A stretch of DNA of 64,000 bases from Neobacillus niacini NBRC 15566 (GCF_001591505.1 NZ_BCVA01000001.1:62001-126000), one strand, 5' to 3'. Numbered from the stretch's first letter, positions 27,671-36,901 are shown. The notes: generated by a model not told the origin, from the sequence alone. Numbers and translations: made by a program.

Positions 27671-27927
27671 AACAAATCCCGCCAGAATATTATCAAATCA
27701 TGGAGCAGTTACAAGCGGTTGACTTTGTCTTAGTTGAATTAACCTTATATTTAGATACACACCCTGATGATCTTGAAGCTATTAAGCAATTCAATCATTA
27801 TGTTAAAGAAAGAAAGACCGTAAAAAAGGCATTTGAAAGCCAATTTGGACCACTGATGCAATATGGGCACAGTTATTCTGGACATCCATGGAATTGGAAC
27901 GAACCACCTTGGCCATGGCAAGTCTAA
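27667..27927 (+). CDS. cotJB: Spore coat protein CotJB
   Basis: The 86-residue protein shows the CotJB layout: an N-terminal helix with QAVDFVLVELTLYLDTHP, then a helical middle and a tryptophan-rich end (GHPWNWNEPPWPWQV). It lies between cotJA and cotJC in the standard order and is translationally coupled to cotJA. Confidence 0.93.
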   Translation: MKQIPPEYYQIMEQLQAVDFVLVELTLYLDTHPDDLEAIKQFNHYVKERKTVKKAFESQFGPLMQYGHSYSGHPWNWNEPPWPWQV

Positions 27928-27957
27928 ATATAAAAACTCAGGGAGGGAATATTGTAC

Positions 27958-28527
27958 ATGTGGATATACGAAAAGAAGCTTCAATACCCAGTTCGGGTGA
28001 GTACTTGTAATCCTACATTGGCAAAATATTTAGTTGAACAATATGGCGGTGCTGATGGCGAACTTTCAGCGGCATTACGATATCTAAATCAAAGATATTC
28101 TATACCTGATAAAGTAATTGGATTATTAACGGATATCGGCACAGAGGAATTCGCCCATCTGGAAATGATTGCCACAATGATTTATAAACTCACAAAGGAT
28201 GCCACTCCAGAAATGATGAAAGCAGCCGGTTTAGGAGATCACTATGCTATTCATGATAACGCCTTATATTATGAAAATTCCTCTGGGGTACCGTGGACAG
28301 CAACTTATATACAAGCTAAAGGTGACCCCATTGCTGATCTCTACGAGGATATTGCGGCTGAAGAAAAGGCAAGAGCTACTTATCAATGGATTATTAACCT
28401 GAGCGATGATCCAGATTTAAATGATGGGTTACGGTTCCTACGTGAACGCGAAATTATTCATTCGCAACGCTTCATGGAAGCAGTAGAAATATTAAAGGAA
28501 GAACAGGGTAAGAAGAAGTTCTTTTAA
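27958..28527 (+). CDS. cotJC: Spore coat protein CotJC (manganese catalase family)
   Basis: The 189-residue protein belongs to the Mn-catalase fold, with the di-metal ligand pattern GTEEFAHLEM near residue 60 and EEKARATYQW near 136. It may protect spores from peroxide, though activity varies in this family. The ATG at 27958 gives MWIYEKKLQYP as in B. subtilis, with GGGAGGG 10 nt upstream. It is the last gene of the cotJ operon and is followed by a terminator. Confidence 0.95.
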   Translation: MWIYEKKLQYPVRVSTCNPTLAKYLVEQYGGADGELSAALRYLNQRYSIPDKVIGLLTDIGTEEFAHLEMIATMIYKLTKDATPEMMKAAGLGDHYAIHDNALYYENSSGVPWTATYIQAKGDPIADLYEDIAAEEKARATYQWIINLSDDPDLNDGLRFLREREIIHSQRFMEAVEILKEEQGKKKFF

Positions 28528-28538
28528 TATCGGACTAT

Positions 28539-28570
28539 AGAAGCAGTTTAATACTGCTTCTTATTTTTTT
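28539..28570. terminator. cotJ terminator
   Basis: AGAAGCAGT (28539-28547) pairs with ACTGCTTCT (28552-28560), followed on the plus strand by TTATTTTTTT. It overlaps the 3' end of the convergent ypbF. Confidence 0.88.
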
Positions 28571-29016
28571 TCGTGATAAAGATTAATGTCATATATATTT
28601 TTCATTACCTCAAAATCAATATGGCGATTTTTCCAATGTTCTTCTTTCTTCCAAAGATCCTTACTTCGATTTACTATTTCACACCTTAATTCTTGGTATT
28701 CCTTCTCCTTTTTATCCTTCTGCTGTCTTAGGACATTCATTGCTCCATAGAGAATTGCTGTAATGGCAAACAATCCAATATTTATAGCATCACTTACAGA
28801 GGCAGAAAACATTGCAAAGAAAGAATAAGAGTATTGTTTTGCAATATTAAAATAAAAATAACTAAAAAATAAAAGAGCAAATAACAGCATAGAATAGATT
28901 GTTAAATAGTGCCATCTCTTGGCTGTATCAAACTTTATTTTCCTTTTACGTACGTTTTCTAGCATTTGTTTTGTTGCCTCATCAGTATGTTCAAGTGAAC
29001 GAATTGGTTTATCCAT
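28561..29016 (-). CDS. ypbF: Membrane protein YpbF
   Basis: The 151-residue protein has two central hydrophobic segments (about residues 38-58 and 72-92) and charged ends, the C-terminal one being lysine/glutamate-rich and probably coiled. The function is unknown. The order ypbF-ypbE-ypbD-recQ-ypbB-fer is the same as in B. subtilis, which supports the name. Confidence 0.8.
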   Translation of the reverse strand: MDKPIRSLEHTDEATKQMLENVRKRKIKFDTAKRWHYLTIYSMLLFALLFFSYFYFNIAKQYSYSFFAMFSASVSDAINIGLFAITAILYGAMNVLRQQKDKKEKEYQELRCEIVNRSKDLWKKEEHWKNRHIDFEVMKNIYDINLYHEKK

Positions 29017-29077
29017 ACTATAACCACCTCAGTAACATAAATATGAACTTGTCCGATAAATTATGAAAGAATTAAAT

Positions 29078-29105
29078 AAAAAAAAACCGATCAAACATGA
29101 TCGGC
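29078..29105 (-). terminator. ypbE terminator
   Basis: CCGATC (29087-29092) pairs with GATCGG (29099-29104), followed on the minus strand by about nine T, overlapping the last bases of ypbE. Confidence 0.85.
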
Positions 29106-29752
29106 TACTTGTTTAATGGAATTTTTAAAACCTGACCTAAATAAATTTCATTACTAGAAATGTTATTGGCCTTTCGGATAATATCCTCCCCAGCTTTTGA
29201 ATGGTAATATTTCAATGAAATCCGATATAGGTTTTCTCCCGGTTTAACCGTATGATAAATCACTTGAGGAGCTGGTTCAACATTTTTATCTGTGCCTTGC
29301 CCACTAATCGTTGTTGGTTCAGGAGCTGGAGTTGCTATTGAAGTATCTTCACTGATAGATTTTTGAACTTCAACGGCCTCTTGCTCCTCCTCCACTGGAG
29401 TATTTTCATTTTCCTCTACCTTTGTTTCAACAGTACTTTCAGTTTCAGTTTTTTCAAAGTTAATCACTTCATATCCAGAAGAGTCACCAGTAACTTTCTC
29501 AGTTTTGCTGCCTTTTCCCTCCTCAAGATACGAGTATGCACTAAAAATAACGATTGGAAGAAGAATAAAAAATAATACTAAAATACGAATGATAGGATAT
29601 TTTACTTTCCATTTTGTTTTCTTTCTTTTTTCCCTATGAATTTGTTCTCTTGGAGGTAATTGGTCACGAACCTCAGTTGTTTCTTCATTAATTTTTTCAA
29701 TTCTCCGTTTTAGCCGTTCTGCCTGGCTTCTAAAAGGTTCTTCTTTATTCAT
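29105..29752 (-). CDS. ypbE: LysM-domain membrane protein YpbE
   Basis: The 215-residue protein has a basic cytoplasmic N-terminus, one transmembrane helix (about residues 54-75), an acidic glutamate/threonine-rich spacer and a C-terminal LysM domain (YHTVKPGENLYRISLKYY) that would bind peptidoglycan. The start at 29752 follows CAGGAGG. It overlaps ypbD by 8 bp. The exact role is unknown. Confidence 0.85.
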   Translation of the reverse strand: MNKEEPFRSQAERLKRRIEKINEETTEVRDQLPPREQIHREKRKKTKWKVKYPIIRILVLFFILLPIVIFSAYSYLEEGKGSKTEKVTGDSSGYEVINFEKTETESTVETKVEENENTPVEEEQEAVEVQKSISEDTSIATPAPEPTTISGQGTDKNVEPAPQVIYHTVKPGENLYRISLKYYHSKAGEDIIRKANNISSNEIYLGQVLKIPLNK

Positions 29753-30353
29753 GAAGCAATCCTCCTGTTCCATCGACATCTATGGTGTTTTTATATTTAA
29801 TATAAAGCCCTAATAAAAAATCAATGGTAAAATGCATGATTATCGTTATGGCTAAATTGTTACTCCATTCATAAATGAAGCCAATTAAAAAACTAATAAT
29901 GACAATATTAGAAAATAAAAACCAATTAAAAAGGTAACGATAATGTATGATAGCAAAAATAATACTTGCAAAAATTAGTCCAACCTTGGTTTGGATGACA
30001 CCACGGAAGAGCAACTCTTCACTAAATGCTACCAATGCGGCTATCCCTGCTATGTGGATGACGCTTCGATTTTTAAATATCCTCTCGTTCAGTCCGCCAT
30101 CGTCGTAAAAAGACTTCGGGAGTAATTTCATTAATATAATATCAACAATGACAACAGCTACACCGGCAGGAATGCCGATTAACAAAATTCTTATATCCGA
30201 GAAGTCAATTGTATACAAATATGAAAAATGGTCAAACAAAAGAATGCCTAAAACAAAAGTAATGACAAGCAGGAAGATTTGGGTCATATATAGATGAGAG
30301 AGAAGTTCTCTATCCGTTAATCCTTTGATTAGTTCATTGTATTTATTTTTCAT
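29745..30353 (-). CDS. ypbD: CPBP family intramembrane protease YpbD
   Basis: The 202-residue polytopic protein has the CAAX-protease/bacteriocin-processing (CPBP) motifs: EELLFRG near residue 112, a following FAIIHYR and a late MHFTIDF. These supply the glutamates and histidines of the metal site. The substrate is unknown. Its start shares one base with the recQ stop (TAATG), and it overlaps ypbE at the other end, so recQ, ypbD and ypbE look like one operon. Confidence 0.88.
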   Translation of the reverse strand: MKNKYNELIKGLTDRELLSHLYMTQIFLLVITFVLGILLFDHFSYLYTIDFSDIRILLIGIPAGVAVVIVDIILMKLLPKSFYDDGGLNERIFKNRSVIHIAGIAALVAFSEELLFRGVIQTKVGLIFASIIFAIIHYRYLFNWFLFSNIVIISFLIGFIYEWSNNLAITIIMHFTIDFLLGLYIKYKNTIDVDGTGGLLHE

Positions 30354-31858
30354 TACCTCAACTCACGATTTAGTAGAATATTGGCTAAATAATCCTTCCA
30401 CATTTTTGCATTATCAGGATGGCTGTGGAAATCTTCAGCTGCCTGGTATTGTTCTAACTGTATACCACAAACATCGCAGCAATTCTGTATTTTTTCTAGT
30501 ACCAGCTCGTCTTCAAAATAATTTAAAATTAATTCTCTTCTACACGACTTGGATTCAATCCACTTTTTCAGATAATGAATATTGTCCTTTTTCACCTTTA
30601 ATCTAGCATTAACAAAGTCCTTCAATCGCTGTTTTGCTTGTTCTAAATTGGTGAATTTCAGAGACTTTTTGATAAAGTCTTGAATGATCCTCCACTGAAC
30701 CTCGGAGAATCCCCCATCCTCTCTTAAGTGCTGATTCATGTCAAGAAAATGGTCAATCAGTATTTCTTCCTTTGGAAAATATGAGAACAGCCAATCAATT
30801 TGCTGTTCAGACGGTAATTCGCCTTCTGCCAGCTGTATAGGAAGCTGGTCGTCTCCCCGAGCATATAATAAAATTGCAACACTATCCTCACCATCGCGTC
30901 CAGCTCGACCAATCTCCTGCAGGTAAGACTCAATTTGCATTGGCATATGATAATGAACGATAAATCGAATATTTTCCTTATTAACTCCCATCCCAAAAGC
31001 ACTTGTTGCACAAATAATATCGAGTTGTCCGTGAATAAATTGTTGTTGTATTAATATTCTTTGCTCCTGGTCTAAGCCTCCATGATAGGCCATAGCTCTC
31101 GTAATTCCCTTGTCCGCTAATAGTGAGGCCATTTGTTCAGCAATTTTCTTACTTGAAAAATAAATGATACCAGGTTTCTGAAGCTTTCGAACTAATTCAA
31201 TCAGTCTTGATTGTTTATCATAATAGTTAGTTACTTCTTCAATATAAAAAGCAATATTTGGCCGGTCAATCGTTGATTCAATCTTAGTGAATTTCTGTAA
31301 GTCGAGAGATTGAATGATATCCTCTCTTACTTTTTTGGTTGCTGTTGCTGTTAAAGCAAGGGTTAGAGGATTCCCTAATTGTTTTCGGTAATCCCCTAAT
31401 TTCGAATATTCCGGGCGAAAGTCGTAGCCCCATTGTGAAATACAATGTGCCTCATCTACTACAAATAATGAAACAGTAAGAGCCTGCAGTTTTTTCATTA
31501 TTATAGGCATGCTTAACATCTCGGGCGAAACAAAAATATATTTGTATTGTTTTAAATTACGTAATACGTAGCCTCTCTTTTCAGCGTCAAGAAACGAGTT
31601 TAATGCAATGACCCGTTTCTCGCCAAACTTCATTAATTGTTCCACCTGGTCCTGCATAAGAGATAACAGAGGAGAAATAATTAAAATTTGACCATCCAAA
31701 CAATAAGCGGGGAGTTGGTAACATAAGGATTTACCAGTGCCAGTCGGAAGCATGGCAATCGTGTGGTTTCCTCCTAACAGAGAAGAAATCACTTCCTTCT
31801 GCCCCGTTTTAAAGGTTTTATATCCAAAATGCTTATTCAAAAGATTCTCTAGTTCCAT
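30353..31858 (-). CDS. recQ: RecQ family ATP-dependent DNA helicase (RecS/YpbC type)
   Basis: This 3'-5' helicase acts in repair and replication restart. The 501-residue protein has the P-loop [11 protein letters not shown], the DEAH box with the RecQ extension [17 protein letters not shown], the [10 protein letters not shown] motif VI and the zinc-binding cysteines CRREL to CCDVC. There is no C-terminal HRDC domain, as in B. subtilis YpbC (RecS), its positional orthologue. It overlaps ypbB by 10 bp. Confidence 0.95.
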   Translation of the reverse strand: MELENLLNKHFGYKTFKTGQKEVISSLLGGNHTIAMLPTGTGKSLCYQLPAYCLDGQILIISPLLSLMQDQVEQLMKFGEKRVIALNSFLDAEKRGYVLRNLKQYKYIFVSPEMLSMPIIMKKLQALTVSLFVVDEAHCISQWGYDFRPEYSKLGDYRKQLGNPLTLALTATATKKVREDIIQSLDLQKFTKIESTIDRPNIAFYIEEVTNYYDKQSRLIELVRKLQKPGIIYFSSKKIAEQMASLLADKGITRAMAYHGGLDQEQRILIQQQFIHGQLDIICATSAFGMGVNKENIRFIVHYHMPMQIESYLQEIGRAGRDGEDSVAILLYARGDDQLPIQLAEGELPSEQQIDWLFSYFPKEEILIDHFLDMNQHLREDGGFSEVQWRIIQDFIKKSLKFTNLEQAKQRLKDFVNARLKVKKDNIHYLKKWIESKSCRRELILNYFEDELVLEKIQNCCDVCGIQLEQYQAAEDFHSHPDNAKMWKDYLANILLNRELR

Positions 31859-32895
31859 TGTCTATCACCATACTTTGCAAGAACGAGTCTGATTTGAAAG
31901 TAAGAAGCTGTTTTGATATGGTTCCTAATTACCTTAAGCTGCCTAGTCGATTCTTGCCTTGAAATTCCTAGAATCATTAGCTGAATTTCTTCATCTACAA
32001 ACGAGTTAATTGAAAAATCTTTAACATTCAAAGCAAATTCCACTAGATGGTCTTCGATCGTGCTTATTTTTAAATTCCGAATGCCGGCGATTTCCTCAGT
32101 GGTAAAGCCTTGATTTAACAGTACCAGGGTTTTACGCGCCGAAAGCGTTAAGGTATCCTTATGGTCTAAATTAGTAAACAGCGATGATAACACTTTAAAG
32201 CGAGCCGGTTCACTTTCAACAAAATGAAGTAAGCAATGAATTGCATTGATAAATTCAAGATGATATTGTATTGAATCTAACTCTAATTCTTTGGCAATTT
32301 GGGATGAAGTCCTTCCAATTTGTTTGTATCCTGTTAATCGAAATATCAAGACCTCTGGATTGACATCCCTTGCGTGTTCTAGAATTTGCACTAATTCAAA
32401 AAAAAGCGATTTTCCGAGCTCTGCCTTTGGTACAGATGTAGACTTCAGAAACCCCTTTAGCCAGTTATGAACTTCCACATTTTTTTGAATTGGGATATAT
32501 TTTGTTTCTTGGAATGTAAAATTTGAAGTGACTTGTACTAACAGCGAGAGTCTTTCCCATACTATTAAAGTAAAGGGTTGATATCGCCATCCATTCACAT
32601 AATACGGCTGTGCATGATTTAATAAATAATCTTCACCTGCTGAGGTAAGTAGAAATCTTTGTTCCCCACAAGCTTCCACCAGTTTTTTTTCAAGTAAGTG
32701 GTTGAAAATTTCATCAAAAGCATCACGGGTTAATGGTTCAAGAATTCGAAAGTACCTTTTTAATGAAAATAAATGTGCATCCTGAAGGGTTTGCGACGAC
32801 TTCTTTCCATTTAATAGGTGATAGATGGAATAAATTGTTCGTTCACCATTTAATTGTTTTAAACAATATAACAAAATGTTTTTAATGTTACTCAT
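31849..32895 (-). CDS. ypbB: Helix-turn-helix protein YpbB
   Basis: The 348-residue protein is helical with a C-terminal HTH-type region ([25 protein letters not shown]) like the HTH_40 domain. It is always found with the recQ-like helicase in Bacilli and may be its partner. The start at 32895 ([13 protein letters not shown]) is placed by position; a modest GGTGG site precedes it. It overlaps recQ. Confidence 0.85.
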   Translation of the reverse strand: MSNIKNILLYCLKQLNGERTIYSIYHLLNGKKSSQTLQDAHLFSLKRYFRILEPLTRDAFDEIFNHLLEKKLVEACGEQRFLLTSAGEDYLLNHAQPYYVNGWRYQPFTLIVWERLSLLVQVTSNFTFQETKYIPIQKNVEVHNWLKGFLKSTSVPKAELGKSLFFELVQILEHARDVNPEVLIFRLTGYKQIGRTSSQIAKELELDSIQYHLEFINAIHCLLHFVESEPARFKVLSSLFTNLDHKDTLTLSARKTLVLLNQGFTTEEIAGIRNLKISTIEDHLVEFALNVKDFSINSFVDEEIQLMILGISRQESTRQLKVIRNHIKTASYFQIRLVLAKYGDRQWN

Positions 32896-32959
32896 TCCAT
32901 TCCACCACTTTTTGTTGAGAATCGACAAAATCACCTATTTTTCTATCCTTTATTCTACC

Positions 32960-33073
32960 ATGAAACTGAGGGTGATGTTGCTTAAAATTGTGGAAGATTG
33001 GGGGAATCCAAAACCTATAGAGCATTTTTCTATTGAAAAGTTACTCGTAGAGTTTTACAATAGGAATGAGTAA
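32960..33073 (+). CDS. Doubtful 37-residue ORF upstream of ferredoxin
   Basis: The plus-strand ATG frame from 32960 ends TAA at 33073 and encodes a charged, protein-like sequence ending KLLVEFYNRNE. No ribosome site precedes the ATG; a GAGGGTGA occurs just inside the frame. It is divergent from ypbB and 57 bp before fer. I do not recognise it, and it may be chance. Confidence 0.2.
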   Translation: MKLRVMLLKIVEDWGNPKPIEHFSIEKLLVEFYNRNE

Positions 33074-33103
33074 TGCGTTTCCATAATATATGGAAGATAG
33101 TAA

Positions 33104-33379
<276 letters not shown>

Positions 33380-33410
33380 TATTTTGTCATTAAAAGATTG
33401 TTAAGCTGCT

Positions 33411-33440
33411 ACCCCCGCTAACTTAGGCGGGGGTTATTTA
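33411..33440 (+). terminator. fer terminator
   Basis: ACCCCCGC (33411-33418) pairs with GCGGGGGT (33427-33434), followed by TATTTAT on the plus strand. Confidence 0.85.
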
Positions 33441-33458
33441 TGTATCTGTGTACCTGAA

Positions 33459-33492
33459 ATAAAAAGAAACCAAGCTCACACCTGGTTTCTTA
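33459..33492 (-). terminator. ribU terminator
   Basis: AAGAAACCA (33464-33472) and TGGTTTCTT (33483-33491) form a perfect 9-bp stem with a T-rich tail on the minus strand, just after the ribU stop. Confidence 0.85.
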
Positions 33493-33495
33493 GCT

Positions 33496-34065
33496 TTAAG
33501 CACTTTTTACAATGGTTAATTTATTAATCCAAGACTGCATTCTAATGAATAACAGCATAAATATTGAAGACATTACAATGCCTTTAATGATATTAAAAGG
33601 TAAAATAGCGGGTACTACTAAATTACGCATGTCAGGGAACTTTAGCAGCGAAGTATAAGCAGGTAAGATAAACAAGTAATTTAAAATACTCATCATGACC
33701 GCCATAATAAGAGTTCCGACGATGAGTGCAAGAGTCATTCCTTTTCTGGTTTTCATTTTGTTATAGACATAGTACGTAGGCAGTACAAACAAAATACCAG
33801 CTAGAAAATTAGCAATATGCCCAACGGGAAATCCTGTTGCACTTCCAGTAGCTACATAATTAAGTGCATTTTTGAAAAACTCAACTAATATTCCTGCAAC
33901 AGGTCCAAAAATTAAAGCTGCGATTAAAGCTGGGATATCGCTAAAATCAATAAATAAGAAATTTGGGAATGGCGGAAGCGGGAAGTTAATTAGCATTAAA
34001 AGATATGCGATACTGCTCAGCATTCCAATTGATACAATTGCTTTGACACTCATTTTTTTTTTCAA
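33496..34065 (-). CDS. ribU: Riboflavin transporter RibU (ECF substrate-binding subunit)
   Basis: RibU (YpaA) is the S component of an energy-coupling factor transporter for riboflavin. The 189-residue protein is hydrophobic with about six membrane segments and the family stretches FIDFSDIPAL and EFFKNALNYVATG. The start is TTG at 34065 with an AGAGAGG site. An FMN riboswitch lies upstream, so uptake is shut off when FMN is plentiful. It uses a shared ECF energising module encoded elsewhere. Confidence 0.95.
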   Translation of the reverse strand: MKKKMSVKAIVSIGMLSSIAYLLMLINFPLPPFPNFLFIDFSDIPALIAALIFGPVAGILVEFFKNALNYVATGSATGFPVGHIANFLAGILFVLPTYYVYNKMKTRKGMTLALIVGTLIMAVMMSILNYLFILPAYTSLLKFPDMRNLVVPAILPFNIIKGIVMSSIFMLLFIRMQSWINKLTIVKSA

Positions 34066-34140
34066 TTTTTCCTCTCTCCTTTTTGATCCATCAAGTTAGG
34101 AAGAGAGGTTCATCAGCGATAAGGTGTCCGAGTTAAAATT

Positions 34141-34172
34141 AAAAAACCCCAAGAAGAATATCTTGAGGGATT
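34141..34172 (-). terminator. Riboswitch-controlled terminator of ribU
   Basis: CCCcAAGA (34147-34154) and TCTTGaGGG (34161-34169) form the stem, followed on the minus strand by six T. It lies between the FMN aptamer and the ribU start, so it is likely the expression platform. Confidence 0.8.
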
Positions 34173-34229
34173 TTACAAAGGCACTCTTAATAAACGTTCA
34201 AAATACCAGCATTTTTTAAACGTCGCAGA

Positions 34230-34363
34230 ACCTCCATCTTCTCCCATCCAGACTATACTGTCGGCTTTGGAATCACACCAAATCCTGCCATTACGGCTCG
34301 CGGGCTCAAGAGTTTTACTCTAATACCGCCGATCGGGAATTTCACCCTGCCCCGAAGATAGAT
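34230..34363 (-). ncRNA. FMN riboswitch (RFN element) upstream of ribU
   Basis: The minus strand carries the highly conserved RFN core: GGGGCAGGGTGAAATTCCC at the 5' end, GATCGGCGGTA, GAGCCCGCGAG, a GCAGGATTTGGTG segment and GATGGGAGAAG at the 3' end. The junction helices are complete. It is followed by an intrinsic terminator and controls ribU. Confidence 0.97.
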
Positions 34364-34413
34364 CGATATTTAGTTTCCATTTTATTATACAAATAAAAAT
34401 TAGTCTTGAAAAG

Positions 34414-34449
34414 AAAAAAGCACTAACCGCATATGTATTGGTTAGTGCA
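34414..34449 (-). terminator. Terminator of the M23/LysM gene
   Basis: GCACTAACC (34420-34428) and GGTTAGTGC (34440-34448) form a perfect 9-bp stem followed on the minus strand by a T run. Confidence 0.88.
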
Positions 34450-34459
34450 CTGTAAATTA

Positions 34460-35179
34460 TCAATGGAGAACTAAAATTTGTTCAGGCATGATAAGATCTG
34501 ATTTTAGTTGATTTACTTCCTTTAGCTTTTCAACTGAAAGATGACTTTTCTTTGCAATGGAAGTCAGTGTGTCTCCAGTTTGTACAATATAATGGGATTT
34601 ATCACTATTTACATTGGTACTAGCTGCTAAGCTATCTGAAGTACTCGCCATACCTCCTGTTACTGCCACACCCACCTCAGCATTGCCAAGCATCCTTTCA
34701 GGATCTATAGCATTTTTCTTATCATACGTCCATTCGATTTGATGACTCTCAAAATGGAGATGAACACCTGTAGATTCACCCGTTCTTCCCATGGTTCCAA
34801 TTCTATCACCCTGCTTAATCACCTGCCCCTCATTTACAAGTCGATTATTTAAGTGTGCATATACCGTAACAAAATTATTGGGATGTTTAATAAAGATAAC
34901 ATTTCCATATGTTTTGGAATAATAGGATTTACCTACTACACCATCCTCTACAGCAACTATAGGAGAGTTAAGACCTCCAGCTATATCTATTCCTTTATGT
35001 GTACCATGCCTAGTCCCATATGTATCAGATATGACACCATCCGTGGGCCATATCCATCCAGCTTTTATTTCTTTTGAATCCTGCATACTCGCTTCGGTCT
35101 GCTTACCGCCTAAAAATAATAAACTGACACAAAGCGCCATAATTGCGGCGATTAAAAGCCGCCTTATGTAGTCTCGCAT
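34460..35179 (-). CDS. M23 family metallopeptidase with C-terminal LysM domain
   Basis: This is a secreted or membrane-anchored cell-wall endopeptidase. The 239-residue protein has an N-terminal hydrophobic segment (about 8-25), an M23 domain with HKGIDIAGG and HLHFE zinc-ligand motifs (about 40-160), and a LysM domain (YIVQTGDTLTSIAKKSH) at the C-terminus. The start ATG follows AAGGAGG. I cannot name a specific B. subtilis orthologue at this position; the layout resembles LytH-like and spore peptidases. Confidence 0.85.
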   Translation of the reverse strand: MRDYIRRLLIAAIMALCVSLLFLGGKQTEASMQDSKEIKAGWIWPTDGVISDTYGTRHGTHKGIDIAGGLNSPIVAVEDGVVGKSYYSKTYGNVIFIKHPNNFVTVYAHLNNRLVNEGQVIKQGDRIGTMGRTGESTGVHLHFESHQIEWTYDKKNAIDPERMLGNAEVGVAVTGGMASTSDSLAASTNVNSDKSHYIVQTGDTLTSIAKKSHLSVEKLKEVNQLKSDLIMPEQILVLH

Positions 35180-35361
35180 TTAATTATTTTCCTCCTTAAT
35201 CTTGTCCTCTCCTCCACAAACCATATGTTTATCTCTTCATGTTTAGAACATACAATTTGATGAGAGCGGTTGAACATACTTGTTATAATTTGGAGAGAAA
35301 TGGTTTTTTATTCATTGCTCTGTTATTATTTATTGTTGATTTCGTGTAGGGCCGAGAATTC

Positions 35362-35546
35362 ATAAGCGGAGAATTTCCGGCTATTGTATAAAGATGAGCT
35401 TAAAAAGCAGAAATAAGCGGAGATATTCCGGTTAACTGCTTTAAATAAGACAAATTCCATGGATTTCGATACAATAAGTGGAAAAACTCCGCTTATTTTT
35501 AAGGAAATATGGGTAATTACCAATTTAAACGGAAATTCTCCGCTTA
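35362..35546. repeat. Cluster of four ~20-bp imperfect palindromes
   Basis: Four copies of a TAAGCGGA-N5-TCCGCTTA type dyad start at 35362, 35413, 35473 and 35526. Copies 3 (ATAAGTGGAAAAACTCCGCT) and 4 (AACGGAAATTCTCCGCTTA) show near-complete dyad symmetry; copies 1 and 2 have a degenerate right arm. Spacing between starts is 51, 60 and 53 bp. Copy 2 is enclosed in a longer imperfect dyad with GCAG and CTGC arms. Confidence 0.8.
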
Positions 35547-35662
35547 CTCTCCAAACACAGTTAAATTAACATTCAGTTTTAAAAGAGCCCTATTCATAAA
35601 AGTATCGAAAAGTGAAAGGTGCCTCCTCGTGGTGCGAGGCTTCGATCCAGGAGATTACTCTT

Positions 35663-35749
35663 GTGAAACTAGATAAAAAAAGATTAACCTTGTTACGGTT
35701 AATCTTTTTTTGTCTAATTTTATTGAATTGGACGATAATTGGGCGCTAA
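35663..35749 (+). CDS. Doubtful 28-residue hydrophobic ORF overlapping the rsiX terminator
   Basis: The plus-strand GTG frame at 35663, preceded by GGAGA 8-10 nt upstream, encodes a basic start (KLDKKR) and a hydrophobic stretch (LIFFCLILLNWTIIG). It runs through the rsiX terminator and into the antisense of the rsiX 3' end, so it may be an artefact of the T-rich hairpin. The peptide form resembles small membrane toxins, but no antitoxin is visible. Confidence 0.18.
   Translation: MKLDKKRLTLLRLIFFCLILLNWTIIGR
35675..35711. terminator. rsiX terminator
   Basis: AAAGATTAACC and GGTTAATCTTT (ending near 35707) form a perfect 11-bp stem flanked by A and T runs, so it may act in both directions. 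Confidence 0.85.
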
Positions 35750-36901
35750 TGGAACCTTTATATCCTTTGTTAAATCAAACGGTCCTAAACTATTGATAGG
35801 AGCGTTTAGAAGCCTTACAGTATCTATTCCAAAACCCTTTGCTGTCAATAAAATAGCTTCTAAGGAGTAAACATTTTCTAAATTATTTTCCATTACTGCA
35901 TTTTCATCTATTGTAATAATTAATTTATTTTCCTTGATTTCAATATCCTTAAAAGAAAAGGATGGTACTACTGAGGCTGTTAAACCCATTTCTAATGGCT
36001 CTGTCTTCATCGCTTCGAAAGCAGCATTAATATTTTGATAACTATCAGTGGTAGGGACAAGGTAGGTGGTTTCCATTCCATCTGGTGTATAAAAGAAATA
36101 GGCATGTTTACCTTCTGATTCAACTTGTATTTCTTTGATTTCACCAAAATTACCAAATTCTATTCCTGGTTGACCATTCGTAGTAAGCATAATTTTATTA
36201 ACTTGACTATTTGAAGAGATATTTTTCTTTAAAGAATCAATAAATTTCGTTTCAGACGCTGAACCTTCTCCATATTTATGATTAATAGGCACATCAACCA
36301 TTACGGTGTTATTTGTAGTATCTAATGTTAAAGTCGCATTTAGAGGATAATAGTCTGATAATCCCCATTCCTCTTCCTTTAATAATCCCATTGTTTCGAT
36401 GAAAGCAGTGAGCCAGTTTTTATTTTGATCTAGTTGAACAACTGTAGATACAGGCACTAAAATTTGTGCTTGAGAATCAGGAATCCAGTAGGTAAGAACT
36501 GTCCCATTTCCTAATTCATCATCATACAATGCTGTTTTATCACTCGAAGTCATGAGCATTTTTTGTTCCGTGCCTGATATTCCTGTCTCGTTTTTCGTTG
36601 AATCCTCTTTCAGAGTCGATGAATCTTCTTGAGATAAACTTTTTTGTTCCTCCTTGGAAACTTTCTCCTGAACAGCACGATCAAGAGAATATTCAGTTCT
36701 ATCGAACATTGTTGGAACTAATAAGAAAAAAAGAAGTAATGCGGCTGCAGTTGCAATACCCGGTATAATCCATGCAGACCGTTTTCGCTTTTTTATGGAA
36801 AGATTTTGGTATATGTCACGAGGATTGCGATGGTCATGGATTTTGGGCATTTGCCTTAGTAATTCTTCGAGCTGCTTATCGCTCCACTCTGACTTCTTCA
36901 C
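35720..36901 (-). CDS. rsiX: Anti-sigma-X factor RsiX
   Basis: RsiX binds and inhibits sigma-X. The 393-residue protein has a cytoplasmic N-terminal sigma-binding region, one transmembrane helix (about residues 43-65), a serine/lysine-rich linker and an extracytoplasmic part with two GerMN-like repeats. The start is GTG at 36901 after AAGGAGGG. It overlaps sigX by 26 bp, so the two are translationally coupled. In B. subtilis sigX-rsiX also follows resE. Confidence 0.88.
   Translation of the reverse strand: MKKSEWSDKQLEELLRQMPKIHDHRNPRDIYQNLSIKKRKRSAWIIPGIATAAALLLFFLLVPTMFDRTEYSLDRAVQEKVSKEEQKSLSQEDSSTLKEDSTKNETGISGTEQKMLMTSSDKTALYDDELGNGTVLTYWIPDSQAQILVPVSTVVQLDQNKNWLTAFIETMGLLKEEEWGLSDYYPLNATLTLDTTNNTVMVDVPINHKYGEGSASETKFIDSLKKNISSNSQVNKIMLTTNGQPGIEFGNFGEIKEIQVESEGKHAYFFYTPDGMETTYLVPTTDSYQNINAAFEAMKTEPLEMGLTASVVPSFSFKDIEIKENKLIITIDENAVMENNLENVYSLEAILLTAKGFGIDTVRLLNAPINSLGPFDLTKDIKVPLAPNYRPIQ

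Larger units (their letters stand above)
35180..35719. other. Intergenic region with palindrome cluster
   Basis: This 540-bp region between the M23 gene and rsiX holds no credible gene. It contains the palindrome cluster at 35362-35546, a small hairpin near 35620 (CCTCG/CGAGG) and the rsiX terminator at 35675-35711. A minus-strand frame of 65 codons across the palindromes is repeat-derived. Confidence 0.7.

Noticed and set aside
35326-35523. 65-codon minus-strand ORF across the palindrome cluster
   Set aside because: Its repeated ISAY/FSAY-like residues come from the palindromic repeats themselves, there is no ribosome site, and composition is repeat-driven.
35362-35546. Possible short CRISPR array
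   Set aside because: The repeats are degenerate, spacing varies by about 10 bp, the spacers are AT-rich with no unique-sequence character, and no cas gene is in the window.
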